From: Weizmannia acidilactici
GTDB taxonomy: Bacteria; Bacillota; Bacilli; Bacillales; Bacillaceae_C
Length of the DNA: 64,000 bases
Direction of reading: 5' to 3'
Assembly (NCBI RefSeq): GCF_008974225.1
Contig: NZ_BKZR01000007.1
Location: forward strand, 39,161-103,160
In this document: piece after piece, positions 17,118 through 26,637 of the stretch
Layout: each line of letters begins with the position of its first letter
Position numbering within the stretch: position 1 is the stretch's first letter
Translations under genes and position numbers: made by a program
The notes under the pieces: generated by a model
Told to the model about the DNA's origin: nothing
The model's database searches: none
What the model saw: the letters and a program-made list of their open reading frames with translations, nothing else

Positions 17118-18894
17118 AATACGCCAGTCTGCGGATATCGTGGATGTGGTCAGCGAATATGTCCAGCTAAAAAAACAGGGACGTAACTATTTCGGGCTGT
17201 GCCCGTTCCACGGTGAGAACACCCCGTCTTTTTCCGTTTCGCCCGATAAGCAGATTTTCCATTGTTTTGGATGCGGCGCTGGCGGCAATGTTTTTACTTT
17301 TCTTATGGATATCGAAGGCATCACTTTCCAGGAAGCGGCAGTGAAGCTTGCGCGAAAATTGCATATTGAACTGGATATAGGGCTGCAGACGGAAGTGTCG
17401 AAAAGCATCGATCCGGAGCTGTCGCAGATAATGGAAGCGCACGAATTGTTGCAAAAATTATACCATCATTTGCTCCTCCATACAAAAGAGGGACAGCCGG
17501 CGCTTGAATATTTGCGGGGGCGCGGTTTTACGGATGAAAGCCTTGAAAAGTTCGGGATCGGATATGCGCTTCCGGCCTGGGATTTCGCTGCGAAAATGCT
17601 CCATAAGCGGGGATATTCACTTCCTGTCATGGAAAAGGGCGGCCTGATCATCCGAAATGAGCGGGACGGTAAATATTTCGACCGGTTCAGGGATCGGATC
17701 ATGTTCCCAATTATTGACATAAAAGGAAGGATTATAGCGTTTGCAGGAAGAGCGGTACGGAAGGGCGAGCAGCCGAAATATTTGAACAGCCCTGAAACGC
17801 CCCTTTTTAACAAAAGCACGCTTCTTTTCAACCTGCACCAGGCAAGGGGACCAATCCGGAAAAAGCAGCAGGCGGTGATTTTTGAAGGTTATGCGGATGT
17901 CATATCCGCAGACAAAGCAGGCGTCCAAAACGGCATTGCAACAATGGGCACTTCCATTACGCCGGAACATGTCCAAATCATCAAAAGGCTGACGGACAAT
18001 GTTGTCATTTGTTATGACTCTGACCAGGCTGGGATTACAGCTGCTTTCCGGGCCGGCAGGATGCTGAGCGAAAACGGATGTGAAGTGCGGGTTGCGCAAA
18101 TGCCTGAAGGACTGGACCCTGATGACTACATAAACCAAAACGGCGGCGAGAAATTCCGTCGGGATGTAATAGGGGCCAGCCTGACGTTTATGGCTTTCAA
18201 AATGAATTATTTCCGCCTGAATAAAAATCTCCAAAATGAAGGAGAAAAGCTGGCGTATATAGAAGAAGTAATAAAGGAAATTTCAAAATTGGAAAATGCC
18301 GTTGAGAAAGATCTTTATTTACGCCAACTGTCCGAAGAGTTTTCATTATCTTTGGATGCCCTGAAAGAGCAGGAGCGGCAATTCCGTATACGCTGGTCCG
18401 GAAAACGGGCTAGCCGGAATGGTACCGGACTCGGATTGCAGACGGCGCCTGGCCCTGAAAGCCCGTTGCTTCCCGCCAATATAACCGCTGAAAGAAGATT
18501 ACTGGCACATATGTTGAAAGACGGGGAGACCGCCTATAAAGTAAAAGACCTTCTCCACGGTAATACTTTTTACGTGGATGAGCACCAGGCGATTTTCACT
18601 TACCTGCTCGGCTGGTATGAAGAAGGGAATCCGCCTGACGCCAGCGCTTTTCTTTCTTACTTGCCCGATACAAAGCTGCAAAGGATTGTGGCCGAAATCG
18701 AAATGATGACAGTCAACGAGGAGCTATCGGAAGCCGAGTTGGAAGACTATGTGCAGTATGTGCTAAAACATCAAAAATTGCTGCTTATTAAAGAAAAACA
18801 AAGGGCGCAAAAAGATGCTGAACGGCAAAACGATTTTCAAAAGGCACTGCAATTGGCAAATGAAATTTTGGCATTGCGGAAGTCAATCACATAA
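17083..18894 (+). CDS. dnaG: DNA primase DnaG
   Basis: Makes RNA primers at the replication fork with the replicative helicase. The 603-residue protein has the full layout: CHC2 zinc finger (CPFHGE at about residue 40 and HCFGCG near 60), the TOPRIM core with EGYADVISA and CYDSDQAG, and a C-terminal helicase-binding domain. GTG at 17083 follows AAGGGATG. It overlaps the end of yqxD and lies 73 bp before rpoD, forming the classic macromolecular synthesis operon. Confidence 0.97.
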   Translation: MAGIIPNEKINEIRQSADIVDVVSEYVQLKKQGRNYFGLCPFHGENTPSFSVSPDKQIFHCFGCGAGGNVFTFLMDIEGITFQEAAVKLARKLHIELDIGLQTEVSKSIDPELSQIMEAHELLQKLYHHLLLHTKEGQPALEYLRGRGFTDESLEKFGIGYALPAWDFAAKMLHKRGYSLPVMEKGGLIIRNERDGKYFDRFRDRIMFPIIDIKGRIIAFAGRAVRKGEQPKYLNSPETPLFNKSTLLFNLHQARGPIRKKQQAVIFEGYADVISADKAGVQNGIATMGTSITPEHVQIIKRLTDNVVICYDSDQAGITAAFRAGRMLSENGCEVRVAQMPEGLDPDDYINQNGGEKFRRDVIGASLTFMAFKMNYFRLNKNLQNEGEKLAYIEEVIKEISKLENAVEKDLYLRQLSEEFSLSLDALKEQERQFRIRWSGKRASRNGTGLGLQTAPGPESPLLPANITAERRLLAHMLKDGETAYKVKDLLHGNTFYVDEHQAIFTYLLGWYEEGNPPDASAFLSYLPDTKLQRIVAEIEMMTVNEELSEAELEDYVQYVLKHQKLLLIKEKQRAQKDAERQNDFQKALQLANEILALRKSIT

Positions 18895-18967
18895 ATCTCT
18901 GCTTTACACAATAGATTAAGCTGCAGTTGGACCATTGTGAGTGAAATTGTTGGAAGGAGGGGAACAT

Positions 18968-20104
18968 ATGGCTGAAAAGTCAGCACGTTCCAAAGCATTA
19001 GAAGAAAGTGAGTCTACATTGGAAAAAGCGAAGGAGCAACTCGTTGAACGCGGAAAAAAACGCGGGTTTCTTACCTATGATACCATTTCCGAGAAGCTTG
19101 GCAACTTTGATTTGACATCCGACCAAATGGATGAATTTTATGAATCGCTTACCGAACAAGGTATCGATCTTATGGACGATCCCGGCGATGATGAGGCTGC
19201 GCCTTCACATCTTGATTTGGAAAAAGAAAACGATGAAGAATTTGACCTGAATGATCTGAGCGTTCCCCCGGGTGTGAAAATCAATGATCCGGTCCGCATG
19301 TATTTAAAAGAAATCGGGCGTGTCGACCTTCTTTCCGCAGATGAAGAAATTGAACTGGCCAAAAGAATCGAAAACGGCGACGAAGAAGCGAAACGCCGGC
19401 TTGCGGAAGCAAACTTGCGTCTTGTTGTCAGCATTGCAAAAAGGTATGTGGGCCGCGGCATGCAATTCCTTGACCTGATTCAGGAAGGAAACATGGGCCT
19501 GATCAAAGCGGTTGAAAAATTCGACTACCGGAAAGGCTATAAATTCAGCACGTATGCTACATGGTGGATCCGCCAGGCCATCACGCGCGCCATTGCCGAC
19601 CAGGCAAGGACAATCCGCATCCCTGTCCATATGGTCGAAACAATCAATAAATTAATCCGTGTACAGCGTTCGCTGCTCCAGGATCTGGGCAGGGAACCGA
19701 CGCCGGAAGAAATTGCCGAAGAAATGGATATATCCCCGGATAAGGTAAGGGAAATCATTAAAATTGCCCAGGAACCGGTCTCACTTGAAACACCGATCGG
19801 TGAAGAAGACGATTCGCATTTAGGCGATTTTATCGAAGACCAGGAAGCCACTTCCCCTTCAGACCATGCTGCCTATGAACTTCTGAAAGAGCAGCTCGAA
19901 GATGTACTCGACACGTTAACCGACAGGGAAGAAAATGTGCTCCGCCTGCGCTTCGGCCTTGACGACGGACGTACACGTACGCTTGAAGAAGTCGGCAAAG
20001 TATTCGGTGTCACAAGGGAACGGATTCGCCAAATCGAGGCAAAAGCGCTCCGGAAACTGCGCCATCCGAGCAGGAGCAAGCGGCTGAAAGACTTCCTGGA
20101 ATAA
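18968..20104 (+). CDS. rpoD: RNA polymerase primary sigma factor SigA
   Basis: The housekeeping sigma factor. The 378-residue protein has an acidic region 1.1, region 2 with RYVGRGMQFLDLIQEGNMGL and the -10 recognition helix YATWWIRQAITRAI, region 3, and a region 4 helix-turn-helix with FGVTRERIRQIEAKALRKLR for the -35 element. ATG at 18968 is preceded by GGAAGGAGGGG. Length matches B. subtilis SigA (about 371). Confidence 0.98.
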   Translation: MAEKSARSKALEESESTLEKAKEQLVERGKKRGFLTYDTISEKLGNFDLTSDQMDEFYESLTEQGIDLMDDPGDDEAAPSHLDLEKENDEEFDLNDLSVPPGVKINDPVRMYLKEIGRVDLLSADEEIELAKRIENGDEEAKRRLAEANLRLVVSIAKRYVGRGMQFLDLIQEGNMGLIKAVEKFDYRKGYKFSTYATWWIRQAITRAIADQARTIRIPVHMVETINKLIRVQRSLLQDLGREPTPEEIAEEMDISPDKVREIIKIAQEPVSLETPIGEEDDSHLGDFIEDQEATSPSDHAAYELLKEQLEDVLDTLTDREENVLRLRFGLDDGRTRTLEEVGKVFGVTRERIRQIEAKALRKLRHPSRSKRLKDFLE

Positions 20105-20135
20105 TATGCCCCGCTTCCGCACATCAAGATAGCAT

Positions 20136-20181
20136 GGCGCTTGTGCATAACCTTTTCAGCCAAGCGCCTTATTCTTTATTT
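20136..20181 (+). terminator. Probable terminator after rpoD
   Basis: An 8-bp perfect stem GGCGCTTG with CAAGCGCC, a 17-nt loop and a moderately T-rich tail (TTATTCTTTATTT). Confidence 0.6.
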
Positions 20182-20266
20182 ACTCCGGTAAGGAAGTAAA
20201 CCTTTTTCGTGCAAAAAAAGGATTATCCGAATGCCTATCGAATATATCATTTGGGATGTGCTGTAT

Positions 20267-20812
20267 ATGGATGATACTAAGAAAAATATTATCATCAACG
20301 AAATTAAAATGTGGAAAGAAAACCATATGATTCCACAAGAATATTGCGATTTCCTGCTTGCTCTTTACAATGGCGGCACGGAAGGCGGAACCGGCGAAAA
20401 ACAAAATGCCGGCGGCAGGAAAAAGCCTGCCCTAAAGCTCGCGGTGTTTTCCGTTTTCATTTTAGCTTTAGCCGGAATAGCTGTATTTGTCATTTATTTT
20501 ACTGAATTACATTTTATTTTGCAAACGGTGATTTTGACAGCTTTTGTCGGATTTTTACTTATTGTAGGAATTCGTTATGCTAATAAAGAATTCTTTTTTT
20601 CACTTTTCTTTATTGGCGCTGCGTTTATTTTGCTGATGCTCAGTGTGCTCGTGAATGAAAAGTTATTTGGAAATCAGCGCCATTCCTTGTATTTGCTGCT
20701 TTTTGCCAACTGCGCCCTGTGGCTTGTTGTCGGAAAATCCTACAAACTGCTGTTTTTTACCGTTTCGGGAATTCTTGGGACTGCCATTTTGGTATTTTCT
20801 ATCCTAATATAG
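20267..20812 (+). CDS. Predicted multi-pass membrane protein, function unknown
   Basis: I do not recognise this family. The 181-residue protein starts MDDTKKNIIINEIKMWKENH. It has a cytoplasmic N-terminal region of about 65 residues containing a Gly-rich linker, then about five hydrophobic segments to the end. The N-terminal part (EIKMWKENHMIPQEYCDFLLALY) resembles the short helical domain found ahead of membrane segments in several Bacillus proteins. GGGATGTG precedes ATG 20267. It stands alone between rpoD and cccA. Confidence 0.75.
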   Translation: MDDTKKNIIINEIKMWKENHMIPQEYCDFLLALYNGGTEGGTGEKQNAGGRKKPALKLAVFSVFILALAGIAVFVIYFTELHFILQTVILTAFVGFLLIVGIRYANKEFFFSLFFIGAAFILLMLSVLVNEKLFGNQRHSLYLLLFANCALWLVVGKSYKLLFFTVSGILGTAILVFSILI

Positions 20813-20875
20813 AATATATTTTAAATTTGGAACTTTCGGTTTCCGGCTTTGTTGATTTGGAATTGTGAATTTTTA

Positions 20876-20923
20876 TTGAATTCTTCATCATTTTTATTAT
20901 AATACAAAATGTAAGCGCATTCA
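20876..20923 (+). promoter_or_regulatory. Candidate cccA promoter with overlapping cre (CcpA) site
   Basis: TTGAAT (20876), 16-bp spacer and TATAAT (20898-20903), then TGTAAGCGCATTCA at 20910-20923. The latter matches the CcpA operator consensus TGWAARCGYTWNCW except at one position. It would lie just past the transcription start, a repressing position. Control of cccA by CcpA is reported in B. subtilis. Confidence 0.5.
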
Positions 20924-21046
20924 ACCAAAATCCATTCACGTATAAAAACGTTGTTAGGGCTTTCTTTATTAAAAATTTTCAGTTAAAATAAAAGAGATAA
21001 ATAATGTACGCACGCTGAAAAAGCGGTAAAATAAAGGGGGAGCGCA

Positions 21047-21418
21047 ATGAAAAAGAATCCTGTCATACCATATTTGCTGATCATGGTATTCGGGTTGGCA
21101 CTTGTCTTTTTCTTTTCCATCAAGGGGATAGGCGATGCAAAACAAGTTGCGAAGGAAAAGGAAAGCCCTAAACAAACGCAGACAGCTGATTCGGGAAAAT
21201 TTGACCCGGAAAGTTTCGCCAAAAAAACATGCGCGACTTGCCACGGGAACAATCTGCAGGGAGCGGTTGGGCCGAATCTGCATGGGGTTGGCAAGAAATT
21301 GTCCAAAGATAAAATTAAGGATGTGCTGAAAAACGGCACAAGCGGCGGTATGCCGGCAGGGCTTGTTGAAGCGGACCATATCGATGAAATGGCGGATTGG
21401 GTATCGAAGTTAAAATAA
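21047..21418 (+). CDS. cccA: Cytochrome c550, membrane-anchored
   Basis: A small c-type cytochrome carrying electrons toward cytochrome oxidase on the outer face of the membrane. The 123-residue protein has an N-terminal membrane anchor (residues 7-25), a charged spacer, the heme-attachment motif CATCH and the axial Met in GGMPAGL. AAGGGGGAG precedes the ATG. Length and order after rpoD match B. subtilis cccA. Confidence 0.95.
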   Translation: MKKNPVIPYLLIMVFGLALVFFFSIKGIGDAKQVAKEKESPKQTQTADSGKFDPESFAKKTCATCHGNNLQGAVGPNLHGVGKKLSKDKIKDVLKNGTSGGMPAGLVEADHIDEMADWVSKLK

Positions 21419-21426
21419 ACGAAATG

Positions 21427-21453
21427 CGGGCGCCAAACAGTGCCCTTTTTTTT
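21427..21453 (+). terminator. Terminator after cccA
   Basis: A 6-bp stem GGGCGC with GTGCCC, a 6-nt loop and eight T residues. Confidence 0.75.
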
Positions 21454-21503
21454 ATGGCAAAAAGTGGCTACAATAGAAGTATCCTGTATAAAGTGGTGAA
21501 GAA

Positions 21504-22202
21504 ATGAACAGCGAAAAACTTTCGAAAAGGCTTGGGGCAGTGGCTGCTTTTATACCGAATGGCACGAAAATTGCCGATATCGGTTCCGACCATGCTTATC
21601 TCCCTTGCTATTGTGTAAAACATGGGATTGCCAGGGAGGCGGTTGCGGGCGAAGTCGCGGACGGGCCGTACCGTTCCGCGCGCCGGCAAGTGGAACAATT
21701 GGGCCTTGCCGGAAAAATCAGTGTGAGAAAAGGCGACGGTTTGGATGTCCTTTCCCCGGGCGAAGCTGAATGCATCACGATAGCCGGAATGGGCGGTGCT
21801 TTGATCGCTTCCATACTGGAACGGGGAAAAGAAAAACTTACTGGAACAAAAAGGCTGATTCTCCAGCCAAATGTCGGATCATTGTTTGTCCGGAAATGGT
21901 GCGTGGAAAACGGATGGGTAATTATAGGTGAAAGGATTCTTGAAGAAGACGGGAAAATTTATGAAATACTCGCAGCAGATGCCGAAGCCCGCCCCCAAAA
22001 TCTGACTGAAGCAGAACTCATGATGGGGCCTATTTTGATAAAAGAAAACAACGCGGCATTCCGGAAAAAATGGCAGTCCGAAAAAAGAAAATGGCAGCAT
22101 ATTCTCAGGAAAATGTCAGAAGCCGAACCAAGCCCGGAGCTTGAAGAGAAGAAAAGCCATTACAGGCATTTGATTGCTCTGGCAGAGGAGGTTTTAAAAT
22201 GA
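21504..22202 (+). CDS. trmK: tRNA (adenine-22-N1)-methyltransferase TrmK
   Basis: Methylates A22 in tRNA to m1A. The 232-residue protein has a Rossmann methyltransferase domain with DIGSDHAYLP (residues 25-34) and TIAGMGGALIA, then a coiled C-terminal helical region rich in Lys and Glu. Its stop overlaps the start of yqfO (ATGA), the usual pair. Confidence 0.95.
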   Translation: MNSEKLSKRLGAVAAFIPNGTKIADIGSDHAYLPCYCVKHGIAREAVAGEVADGPYRSARRQVEQLGLAGKISVRKGDGLDVLSPGEAECITIAGMGGALIASILERGKEKLTGTKRLILQPNVGSLFVRKWCVENGWVIIGERILEEDGKIYEILAADAEARPQNLTEAELMMGPILIKENNAAFRKKWQSEKRKWQHILRKMSEAEPSPELEEKKSHYRHLIALAEEVLK

Positions 22203-23317
22203 AAAACGCCAACGGACACGAAGTGATTCAACTGTTTGAACAGTTTGCACCGAAAAAATATGCGATGGAAGGAGATCCGGTCGGCCTTCAGATCGGGCAA
22301 TTAAACCGGCCAGTAAAAAATGTGCTGGTCGCGCTTGATGTGATTGAAGACGTTGTGGATGAAGCGATTGAAAATGATGTGCAGCTCATTATAGCCCATC
22401 ATCCGACGATTTACCGGCCGCTGAAAAATGTTGCTACCGATACCCCGCAGGGCAGGCTGGTTGAAAAATGCATCCGCCACGGAATTGCCGTCTATGCGGC
22501 CCATACGAATCTGGATGTGGCGCCCGGCGGGGTGAATGATTTGCTGGCGGAAGCGCTCGGCCTCTGTAGCACGGAAATTTTATCGCCTACATATGAAGAC
22601 AAGCTGAGGAAACTGGTTGTATATGTGCCGGTATCTCACGAGGAAAAAGTCAGGACGGCGATCGGAAATGCAGGTGCCGGTGCCATCGGGGCATACAGCC
22701 ACTGCTCCTTCTCCGTCCGCGGTACCGGCCGGTTTTTGCCTGGGGAAGGCACGAACCCTTTTCTTGGAAAAGTTGGGGAACTTGAAGAAACTGAAGAAGT
22801 AAGGGTGGAGACGATATACACGGCTTCGATTGAAAAACAGGTGCTGCAGGCGATGTTCCGTACGCATCCGTATGAGGAGGTCGCTTATGACATTTATCCT
22901 GTTGAAAATGAAGGCACAAAGCTCGGACTCGGCAGGATCGGCGAACTGGAAAAGGAAATGGCACTTTGGGAATTTGCCGAACATGTAAAAAAAGCGCTCG
23001 ATGTCAAAGCTTTGCGCGTGGTTGGAAACTTGGAAGATAAAGTGAAAAAAGTGGCAGTGTTGGGCGGTGACGGCAATAAATATTTTTCGCGGGCCAAAAG
23101 GGCAGGCGCCGATGTTTTCGTAACCGGGGATTTTTATTACCATAATGCCCATGATGCTTTGGCGATGGGACTGAACGTTATTGATCCCGGACACAACGTC
23201 GAAAAAGTGATGAAAAAAGGCGTTGCGAATTATTTGCAGAAAGCATGCGGGGAAAAAGGGCTTGATGTCCGATTTATTGAGTCCAAAGTAAATACGGATC
23301 CGTTCAGGTTTCTGTAA
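22199..23317 (+). CDS. yqfO: Nif3-like dinuclear metal centre hexameric protein YqfO
   Basis: A GTP cyclohydrolase I type 2/NIF3 family protein of uncertain role. At 372 residues it is the long form with an internal PII/CutA-like domain (FRTHPYEEVAYDIYP). Metal ligands are visible in IIAHHPTIYRPL and YAAHTNLDVAPGG at the front, and TGDFYYHNAHDA plus IDPGHNVEK at the back. It is translationally coupled to trmK. Confidence 0.94.
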   Translation: MKNANGHEVIQLFEQFAPKKYAMEGDPVGLQIGQLNRPVKNVLVALDVIEDVVDEAIENDVQLIIAHHPTIYRPLKNVATDTPQGRLVEKCIRHGIAVYAAHTNLDVAPGGVNDLLAEALGLCSTEILSPTYEDKLRKLVVYVPVSHEEKVRTAIGNAGAGAIGAYSHCSFSVRGTGRFLPGEGTNPFLGKVGELEETEEVRVETIYTASIEKQVLQAMFRTHPYEEVAYDIYPVENEGTKLGLGRIGELEKEMALWEFAEHVKKALDVKALRVVGNLEDKVKKVAVLGGDGNKYFSRAKRAGADVFVTGDFYYHNAHDALAMGLNVIDPGHNVEKVMKKGVANYLQKACGEKGLDVRFIESKVNTDPFRFL

Positions 23318-23325
23318 AAATAAGC

Positions 23326-23349
23326 GGCGGGTGACCATGGGAACCCGCC
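23326..23349. terminator. Hairpin between convergent yqfO and ispH
   Basis: A 7-bp perfect stem GGCGGGT with ACCCGCC and a 10-nt loop. The minus-strand tail (GCTTATTTTTAC) is T-rich, so it may serve mainly ispH. Confidence 0.55.
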
Positions 23350-23359
23350 ACATCAAGAT

Positions 23360-24325
23360 TTATGCTTTTTTGGACAGTGTAGGATGGGGATTTTTTACTT
23401 TCGGCAAAATTTTGCTTAACGGCACTTTCCGCTCGCGCATCCATGTCGATTCATCCTCCGGGTCATATTGCTCGAGAAACGCAATGACTTCACGGACGAT
23501 CGGCGTTGGAGTCGAAGCACCCGCGGTTACGGCTACTTTGCTGACGCCGTCCAGCCATTCCAGTTTGATTTCTTCCACATCGGCAATGCGGTATGCTTTC
23601 GTATGCGCGATTTCTTCCGATACTTGCGCCAGGCGGTTCGAATTATTGCTTCTCGGGTCGCCGACAACAAGCAGAAGATCCGCTTCTTTTGCCTGTTCCG
23701 CAACGGCTTTCTGGCGAATTTGCGTTGCGTGGCAAATTTCGTTATATTTTTCGGCAGTTGGGTATTTTTCTTGGACGAGATCCATGATGTCCGCCACATC
23801 CCATTGGCTCATCGTCGTTTGGTTCGTCACGATGATTTTATCATTCCGGATGTTGAGTGCTTCCACATCTTCTTTTGTCTCAACCAAGTGGACGATCCCC
23901 GGGGCAACCCCGACCGCCCCCTCAGGCTCGGGATGCCCCTTTTTACCGATATAAATGACATCATAGCCTTCTTTTTCCTTTTCACGGATCAGGTCATGCG
24001 TTTTCGTTACGTCCGGGCACGTGGCATCGATTGCAGTCAGCCCTTTTTTCCTGGCGAGTTCGCGCACTTCGGGGGATACGCCGTGCGCGGTAAAAATGAC
24101 AGTGCCTTCATTGATCTTCTCCAAAATTTCTTTCCGGTTTTTTCCGTCCAGGGTGATGATTCCATCTTCTTTAAAGGCGTCCGTCACATGCTGGTTGTGG
24201 ACAATCATGCCGAGTATGTAGATGGGGCGCGGCAATGTTTTATCTAAAGCGGCATTGCGGGCGATGACCATCGCGTCGACAACGCCGTAGCAGTAGCCTC
24301 GGGGGGAAATTTTAATAACCTCCAT
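23360..24325 (-). CDS. ispH: 4-hydroxy-3-methylbut-2-enyl diphosphate reductase IspH
   Basis: Last step of the MEP pathway: reduces HMBPP to IPP and DMAPP with a [4Fe-4S] cluster. The 321-residue protein has the three cluster cysteines in RGYCYGV (Cys12), DATCPDVTKTH and NEICHATQIRQ, plus TAHGVSPEVRE. The other late MEP gene ispG is 8.6 kb away, also on the minus strand. Confidence 0.97.
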   Translation of the reverse strand: MEVIKISPRGYCYGVVDAMVIARNAALDKTLPRPIYILGMIVHNQHVTDAFKEDGIITLDGKNRKEILEKINEGTVIFTAHGVSPEVRELARKKGLTAIDATCPDVTKTHDLIREKEKEGYDVIYIGKKGHPEPEGAVGVAPGIVHLVETKEDVEALNIRNDKIIVTNQTTMSQWDVADIMDLVQEKYPTAEKYNEICHATQIRQKAVAEQAKEADLLLVVGDPRSNNSNRLAQVSEEIAHTKAYRIADVEEIKLEWLDGVSKVAVTAGASTPTPIVREVIAFLEQYDPEDESTWMRERKVPLSKILPKVKNPHPTLSKKA

Positions 24326-24445
24326 TGCGATCCTCCTAGTAAATATTCCGGAAACATATGAAGTCCGGACTTAAAATTGTATTCTAACACAATTGTATTA
24401 TATCGGAATTTAAGGCAGAATACAAAATGGGGCATAAGGCTTATC

Positions 24446-24480
24446 ATGCAAAAAAACCGCCTGTACCGGGGTACAAACGG
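24446..24480 (-). terminator. Terminator after yqfQ (minus strand)
   Basis: On the minus strand CCGTTTGTACC pairs with GGTACAGGCGG (11 bp, two G-T wobbles), followed by seven T residues. Confidence 0.85.
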
Positions 24481-24489
24481 TCCTGTTTT

Positions 24490-25131
24490 TTAAATAAATA
24501 ATTTAGGTACGGAAGCGCCTTTTTCCTGGATGTTTTCTTCTTTTTTCTTTTCCTTTTTCTTCCTGGAGCTGCTTGCGGATGTGCGGTCTGCGCTTTTTGT
24601 GACGCGCCCCGTTTTGCCGGCGGTGCTTGGAGAAGTGCGTTTTTTGTTTTGCCCGCTTGATTCCTCTGCCCCTGCTTCATTAACCGGCGCATTTTTTAAT
24701 CCGCGGTACATTTTCCACATGGCAGGCAAATTTTTAATCAGCGGGCCGTACTGTTGGATCATCGGCCCGACCTGCTGCGCCGTTTTAATGACATTTTGTG
24801 TATTGTTTAAAAATGAACTGATCGAATTCGGATTTGCAATCGACTTCAGCAGCGATCCGCCTCCCCCGGCGGCTCCTCTTTGGAAGGCGTTTGCCGGATT
24901 CATGGCTGCATTTTGCCCGCCGCGCTGGAACAACCTTGATAAGAGCCCGCCGCGGCCCTGGAAGGCGGGTCCGCCCCCGGCGCGGAATACCGGATTATGC
25001 CCAAAACCGGCACCGAAAGGCCTAAGCATACCGGGGCGGTTCAACGTAAATGGGTTCCTTTGCATTCCGCCAATCGGACGACCCAGCCCCTGGTTTGGTG
25101 GCCCGAAAAACGGCATATTTCTTGGCGGCAT
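24490..25131 (-). CDS. yqfQ: YqfQ/VrrA family protein
   Basis: A 213-residue low-complexity protein. The N-terminal half is rich in Gly, Pro, Arg, Asn and Phe (MPPRNMPFFGPPNQGLGRP). A short ordered core follows (SISSFLNNTQNVIKTAQQVG, then IQQYGPLIKNLPAMWKMYRG), and then a Lys/Ser/Glu-rich tail. This layout matches the YqfQ family, which includes B. anthracis VrrA. No function is known. It is a single gene with its own terminator. Confidence 0.88.
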   Translation of the reverse strand: MPPRNMPFFGPPNQGLGRPIGGMQRNPFTLNRPGMLRPFGAGFGHNPVFRAGGGPAFQGRGGLLSRLFQRGGQNAAMNPANAFQRGAAGGGGSLLKSIANPNSISSFLNNTQNVIKTAQQVGPMIQQYGPLIKNLPAMWKMYRGLKNAPVNEAGAEESSGQNKKRTSPSTAGKTGRVTKSADRTSASSSRKKKEKKKEENIQEKGASVPKLFI

Positions 25132-25310
25132 TGTTTTATCCCCCTTTCTGTTCTTTAACGCCGTTCATTTATACAATATGCAGGGCAGGCGGAAACGTCT
25201 GGAATGCAGAAAAGTTTCTTGGCAGCATCTTTGCCGGAAAGTAGCGTTTTTTTCGAATGTCGATTATAATAACAAGACGTTCCTAGGCGTGTGAGATAAG
25301 GAGTGGAAAC

Positions 25311-26621
25311 ATGATCAATACGAATTGGAAAGATTTTGGTTTTAAGCCTTTTATCGAAACGGCTGTAGAAAATAAGGGATTTCTTGAACCGACGGAAATC
25401 CAGAAAAAAATGATCCCGCTCGTGCTAAAAGGGGAAAGCGCGATCGGCCAGTCACAAACCGGCACGGGCAAAACGCATGCCTATGTGCTGCCGGTTTTGC
25501 AGAAAACAGATCCAAGCCTTCATGAAGTGCAGTCGGTCATTACGGCGCCGACTAGGGAACTGGCAAGCCAGATCTATCATGAAGTCCTGGATATTTTAAA
25601 ATGGGATGAAACAGGCGGCATTACAGCGCGGCTTTTTATCGGCGGAACGGACAAGCAGCGCGATATTGGAAAGCTGAAAAAACAGCCGCAGATCGTTGTT
25701 GGAACGCCTGGAAGAATCTATGATCTTGTGAAAGAACAGGCCCTATTTGTCCATACTGCAAAAATTTTGGTCGTCGATGAAGCGGATATCATGCTTGATA
25801 TGGGCTTTATTGCAGATGTCGACCAAATTGCCGGACGGATACCGAAAGAGCTGCAAATGCTCGTATTCTCGGCCACGATTCCGGAAAAATTAAAGCCGTT
25901 TTTGAAAAAGTATATGGAAAACCCGAAATTCGAGCAGGTGCAGCCGAAGCAAATTTCTGCGGAAAAAATCGAGCATATTTTAATACCAAAACGCTCGCGG
26001 GAGAAAATCGATGTATTGTATGATGTACTTAAAGCGTTTAATCCTTATTTAGCGATTGTGTTTGCCAATACAAAAGTGATGGTGGACGAGATATCGGGCC
26101 GACTGGCGGAAAAAGGGATGAAAACTGCCCGCATCCACGGGAATTTGACGCCGCGGGAAAGGGCAAAGACGATGAAGCAAATTAAAAACCTTGATTTCCA
26201 GTATATTGTCGCTACCGATTTGGCGGCGAGAGGCATTGACATTGAAGGCGTCAGCCATGTCGTCAACTATGAGCTGCCGAAAGACTTGACGTTTTACATC
26301 CACCGAGCCGGCAGGACTGCACGTGCGAACCTTTCGGGCATTTGCGCGACCATCTACGAGCCTTCTGATGAATATGCCCTTACACAACTTGAAAAATTGG
26401 GCATCGTTTTTGAAAACCGCGACTTGAGAAACGGGGAATGGGTGGAACGGCACGACCGGAACCGCCGCAAAAAACGCGTAAGGCAGGCAGATGAAATGGA
26501 AATAGCGGCGAGAAGGGCAATTGGCAGGCCGAAAAAAGTGAAGCCGGGGTATAAAAAGAAAATCGAGCGGCAAATCGAGACAATCAAAAAACGCCAAAGA
26601 AAAATGCAAAAACGCAAATAA
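25311..26621 (+). CDS. cshB: DEAD-box RNA helicase CshB
   Basis: An ATP-dependent RNA helicase linked to cold adaptation and mRNA turnover. The 436-residue protein has the Q motif (GFLEPTEIQ), Walker A SQTGTGKT, PTREL, DEAD in VVDEADIMLD, the SAT motif FSATIP, and HRAGRTAR in the second RecA domain. It ends with a basic tail (KKRQRKMQKRK). nfo follows 16 bp later, as in B. subtilis (yqfR-yqfS). Confidence 0.96.
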   Translation: MINTNWKDFGFKPFIETAVENKGFLEPTEIQKKMIPLVLKGESAIGQSQTGTGKTHAYVLPVLQKTDPSLHEVQSVITAPTRELASQIYHEVLDILKWDETGGITARLFIGGTDKQRDIGKLKKQPQIVVGTPGRIYDLVKEQALFVHTAKILVVDEADIMLDMGFIADVDQIAGRIPKELQMLVFSATIPEKLKPFLKKYMENPKFEQVQPKQISAEKIEHILIPKRSREKIDVLYDVLKAFNPYLAIVFANTKVMVDEISGRLAEKGMKTARIHGNLTPRERAKTMKQIKNLDFQYIVATDLAARGIDIEGVSHVVNYELPKDLTFYIHRAGRTARANLSGICATIYEPSDEYALTQLEKLGIVFENRDLRNGEWVERHDRNRRKKRVRQADEMEIAARRAIGRPKKVKPGYKKKIERQIETIKKRQRKMQKRK

Positions 26622-26637
26622 AAGGGGAGAAACATTG

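Noticed and set aside
23331..24247. Long forward frames opposite ispH
   Set aside because: They mirror ispH, which has all three cluster cysteines and conserved motifs.
24530..25294. A 254-codon forward frame
   Set aside because: It is antisense to the low-complexity yqfQ gene. GC-rich repeats often leave the opposite strand open.
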